From JASFQI01 sp050115555 (GTDB lineage Bacteria; Desulfobacterota; DSM-4660; Desulfatiglandales; HGW-15), in NCBI GenBank assembly GCA_050115555.1, contig JASFQI010000327.1, forward strand, positions 1 to 5,751: DNA of 5,751 bases, given 5' to 3'. How positions within the stretch are numbered: the stretch's first letter is position 1; the number at the start of each line of letters is the position of its first letter. Under the pieces are notes generated by a model, which was given only the letters and a program-made list of their open reading frames with translations, was not told the origin of the DNA and ran no database searches. Of the stretch, positions 4,377 to 5,751 are shown in pieces. A program made the position numbers and the translations under genes.

Positions 4377-5751
4377 ATGTACAAGCGGTTCTTTGACTGG
4401 AAGCCAATCGCCGGTGTGGTACTCGTCTTCAGCATGTTGTGGATTCCCTTTCCTGTTTTTGCCGAGTCCCTGAAGGACGCTGTCATCATGAGGGACGATG
4501 CCAGGGTCTTTCTCAAGGACGGCTCCTGCATCCCATGTAACCGCATTGTCTGGCTCGTCTCGGCTGCGGACTACATCCAGTGCGACAAAGGGGACCACGC
4601 CGTGGAGATCAAGCTGGCGGATCTGAACTTTGAAAAGACCTTCGGCCCGGCCCTGGCCCGGGAGTATGCCGCCAGGAAGGACGACCTGGCCGATGCGCAC
4701 GAAGAGAGCCGGAAAAAGCAGGAGGCCAGCACGGTCACCTATGAGACCCCAACCGTAAAGAAAACCGAAAAGGTGCAGGCCCCGAAGGAAGGACCCCCAG
4801 CGCCCCTGGAGCCGGCGGTCGGAGGAGATGCAACCGAGGGAGATGCGTCCGTGTCGCTGGACGCCGCCTTGGAGACCATGAGCAGCGACCCCAGCCCGCT
4901 CAAGGTGTACAAGGCGGTGGTGGCGATCAACAAGAAGGCCATGGCCGGAGAGGACTGCACCCGGGCGATTGCCCCGCTGATCGAGCATCTGGAGGACGAG
5001 CGTTCGGTTATGGTGACCTCGACGGGCGGGGGGTTCGGAGGCGGCAGCACGTACTCACGATCCGTGGGTTATGCTGCCAAGAGCGCCCTGGTGAACATGG
5101 GTTCTCCGGCGGTCCCGGCCCTGATTCAGAGGGTGAAGGAGAGACGGCCGGGAAGCGAGGAGGTCGGCGATCAGCTCGCCGTGGTCGCGCTGGGAGAAAT
5201 CAAGGATGCCCGGGCGGTGGAGGTGCTGGTGCAGCAGGCACAGCAACCGGGAGGGCTGGTCTTCAAGCGCAATACCGTGCGGGCCCTGGGCCAGATCAAG
5301 GGGCCTGAGGCGTGGCAGGGACTGGTGACGATCGTGGGGTCCCAGAAGGGGCTCTTCCGCCGGGAAGCAGCCAGGGGGTTGTATCACATGGATCCGAAAC
5401 GGGCGCCCGCGGCCCTGGATCCCTACATCGATGCCCTGCTGGCAGAGGCGGACGCCAAGTCCCTCGCCAGTGTCGTCAACCTGGCCGGGAACTGCGCGCT
5501 CGAGCGCCTGAACCCTGCCTTTGTCGGCTATCTGCGGCACGGGGACCATGCGGTCGTGTCATCCGCACTGTACGGCCTGGAAAAAGTCGGCGCACCCGCA
5601 GAGGCCCTGCCCAGGATCCTGGAGCTGGCAGCCGTGGCGCGGCACAAAGAGCATGCCACCCGGGCCATCCGGGCCATGCGCGACCCGGCCGCGACCGCAG
5701 GATTGCTTCAATGCGTGAACCATTCCGACGCCACGGTGCGGCAGGCCTCGA
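4377..5751 (+). CDS. Exported HEAT-repeat protein, 3' end outside the window
   Basis: An uninterrupted frame runs for 458 codons to the window edge without a stop. The protein starts MYKRFFDWKP, then a hydrophobic stretch ending PFPVFA, a signal peptide with likely cleavage after Ala29; it should act in the periplasm or at the envelope. Residues about 33-90 form a small domain with Cys51-Ile-Pro-Cys54 and Cys69. Residues about 92-155 are a charged, then Pro/Glu/Lys-rich linker. From about 160 onward come alpha-helical HEAT-type repeats, recognisable by recurring patterns such as DARAVEVLVQQAQ, RNTVRALGQIKGPEAW and RREAARGLYHMDP. A glycine-rich loop (about 215-231) interrupts the first repeats. 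HEAT arrays are protein-binding scaffolds; no catalytic motif is visible. It lies 40 nt after the methyltransferase gene, probably cotranscribed. The fold call is firm; the partner is unknown. Confidence 0.85.
   Translation, partial: MYKRFFDWKPIAGVVLVFSMLWIPFPVFAESLKDAVIMRDDARVFLKDGSCIPCNRIVWLVSAADYIQCDKGDHAVEIKLADLNFEKTFGPALAREYAARKDDLADAHEESRKKQEASTVTYETPTVKKTEKVQAPKEGPPAPLEPAVGGDATEGDASVSLDAALETMSSDPSPLKVYKAVVAINKKAMAGEDCTRAIAPLIEHLEDERSVMVTSTGGGFGGGSTYSRSVGYAAKSALVNMGSPAVPALIQRVKERRPGSEEVGDQLAVVALGEIKDARAVEVLVQQAQQPGGLVFKRNTVRALGQIKGPEAWQGLVTIVGSQKGLFRREAARGLYHMDPKRAPAALDPYIDALLAEADAKSLASVVNLAGNCALERLNPAFVGYLRHGDHAVVSSALYGLEKVGAPAEALPRILELAAVARHKEHATRAIRAMRDPAATAGLLQCVNHSDATVRQAS

Noticed and set aside
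4311..5549. Several - strand frames opposite the HEAT-repeat gene
   Set aside because: The + strand has an open frame of 458 codons with a signal peptide, a ribosome site and HEAT repeats; the - strand products have no domains.

Overview
The window reads as a GC-rich (about 60% by eye) bacterial chromosome segment with all convincing genes on the + strand. The gene set is a ThiS/MoaD-like sulfur carrier, an NnrU/isoprenylcysteine-methyltransferase-like membrane enzyme, a tandem-RCK potassium channel of the Geobacter GsuK kind, a TehB-like SAM methyltransferase, and an exported HEAT-repeat protein. This mix fits a Desulfobacterota ('deltaproteobacterial') genome, but that is inference from gene families only; no rRNA or other marker gene is present.

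Layout: 2-127 is the 3' end of a ThiS/MoaD-like gene ending in Gly-Gly-Met. 128-353 is a spacer. 354-977 encodes a small integral-membrane methyltransferase. 978-1190 is non-coding with two weak hairpins. 1191-1292 is the first copy of a ~100-bp repeat (R1), which opens a 58-codon ORF (1244-1420) that overlaps the channel start by ATGA. 1417-3123 is the channel: two TM helices and a pore, then two RCK domains. 3124-3710 is a long gene-free spacer with two TTCCCG/CGGGAA palindromes, GC hairpins and a ~130-bp island of about 30% GC. 3711-3809 is the second repeat copy (R2), at the start of the SAM methyltransferase gene (3800-4336, or 3764-4336 from an upstream start). 4377 to the window end is an incomplete exported HEAT-repeat protein that runs off the edge.

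How parts relate: the methyltransferase and HEAT gene are 40 nt apart and probably one transcript. The channel may be translationally coupled to the small ORF before it. The most unusual observation is that about 100 bp, spanning non-coding DNA and the beginning of a reading frame, occurs twice in front of two unrelated genes (channel and methyltransferase), about 80% identical by hand alignment, with one 3-nt gap. No defence system, CRISPR array, intact transposon or RNA gene was found.
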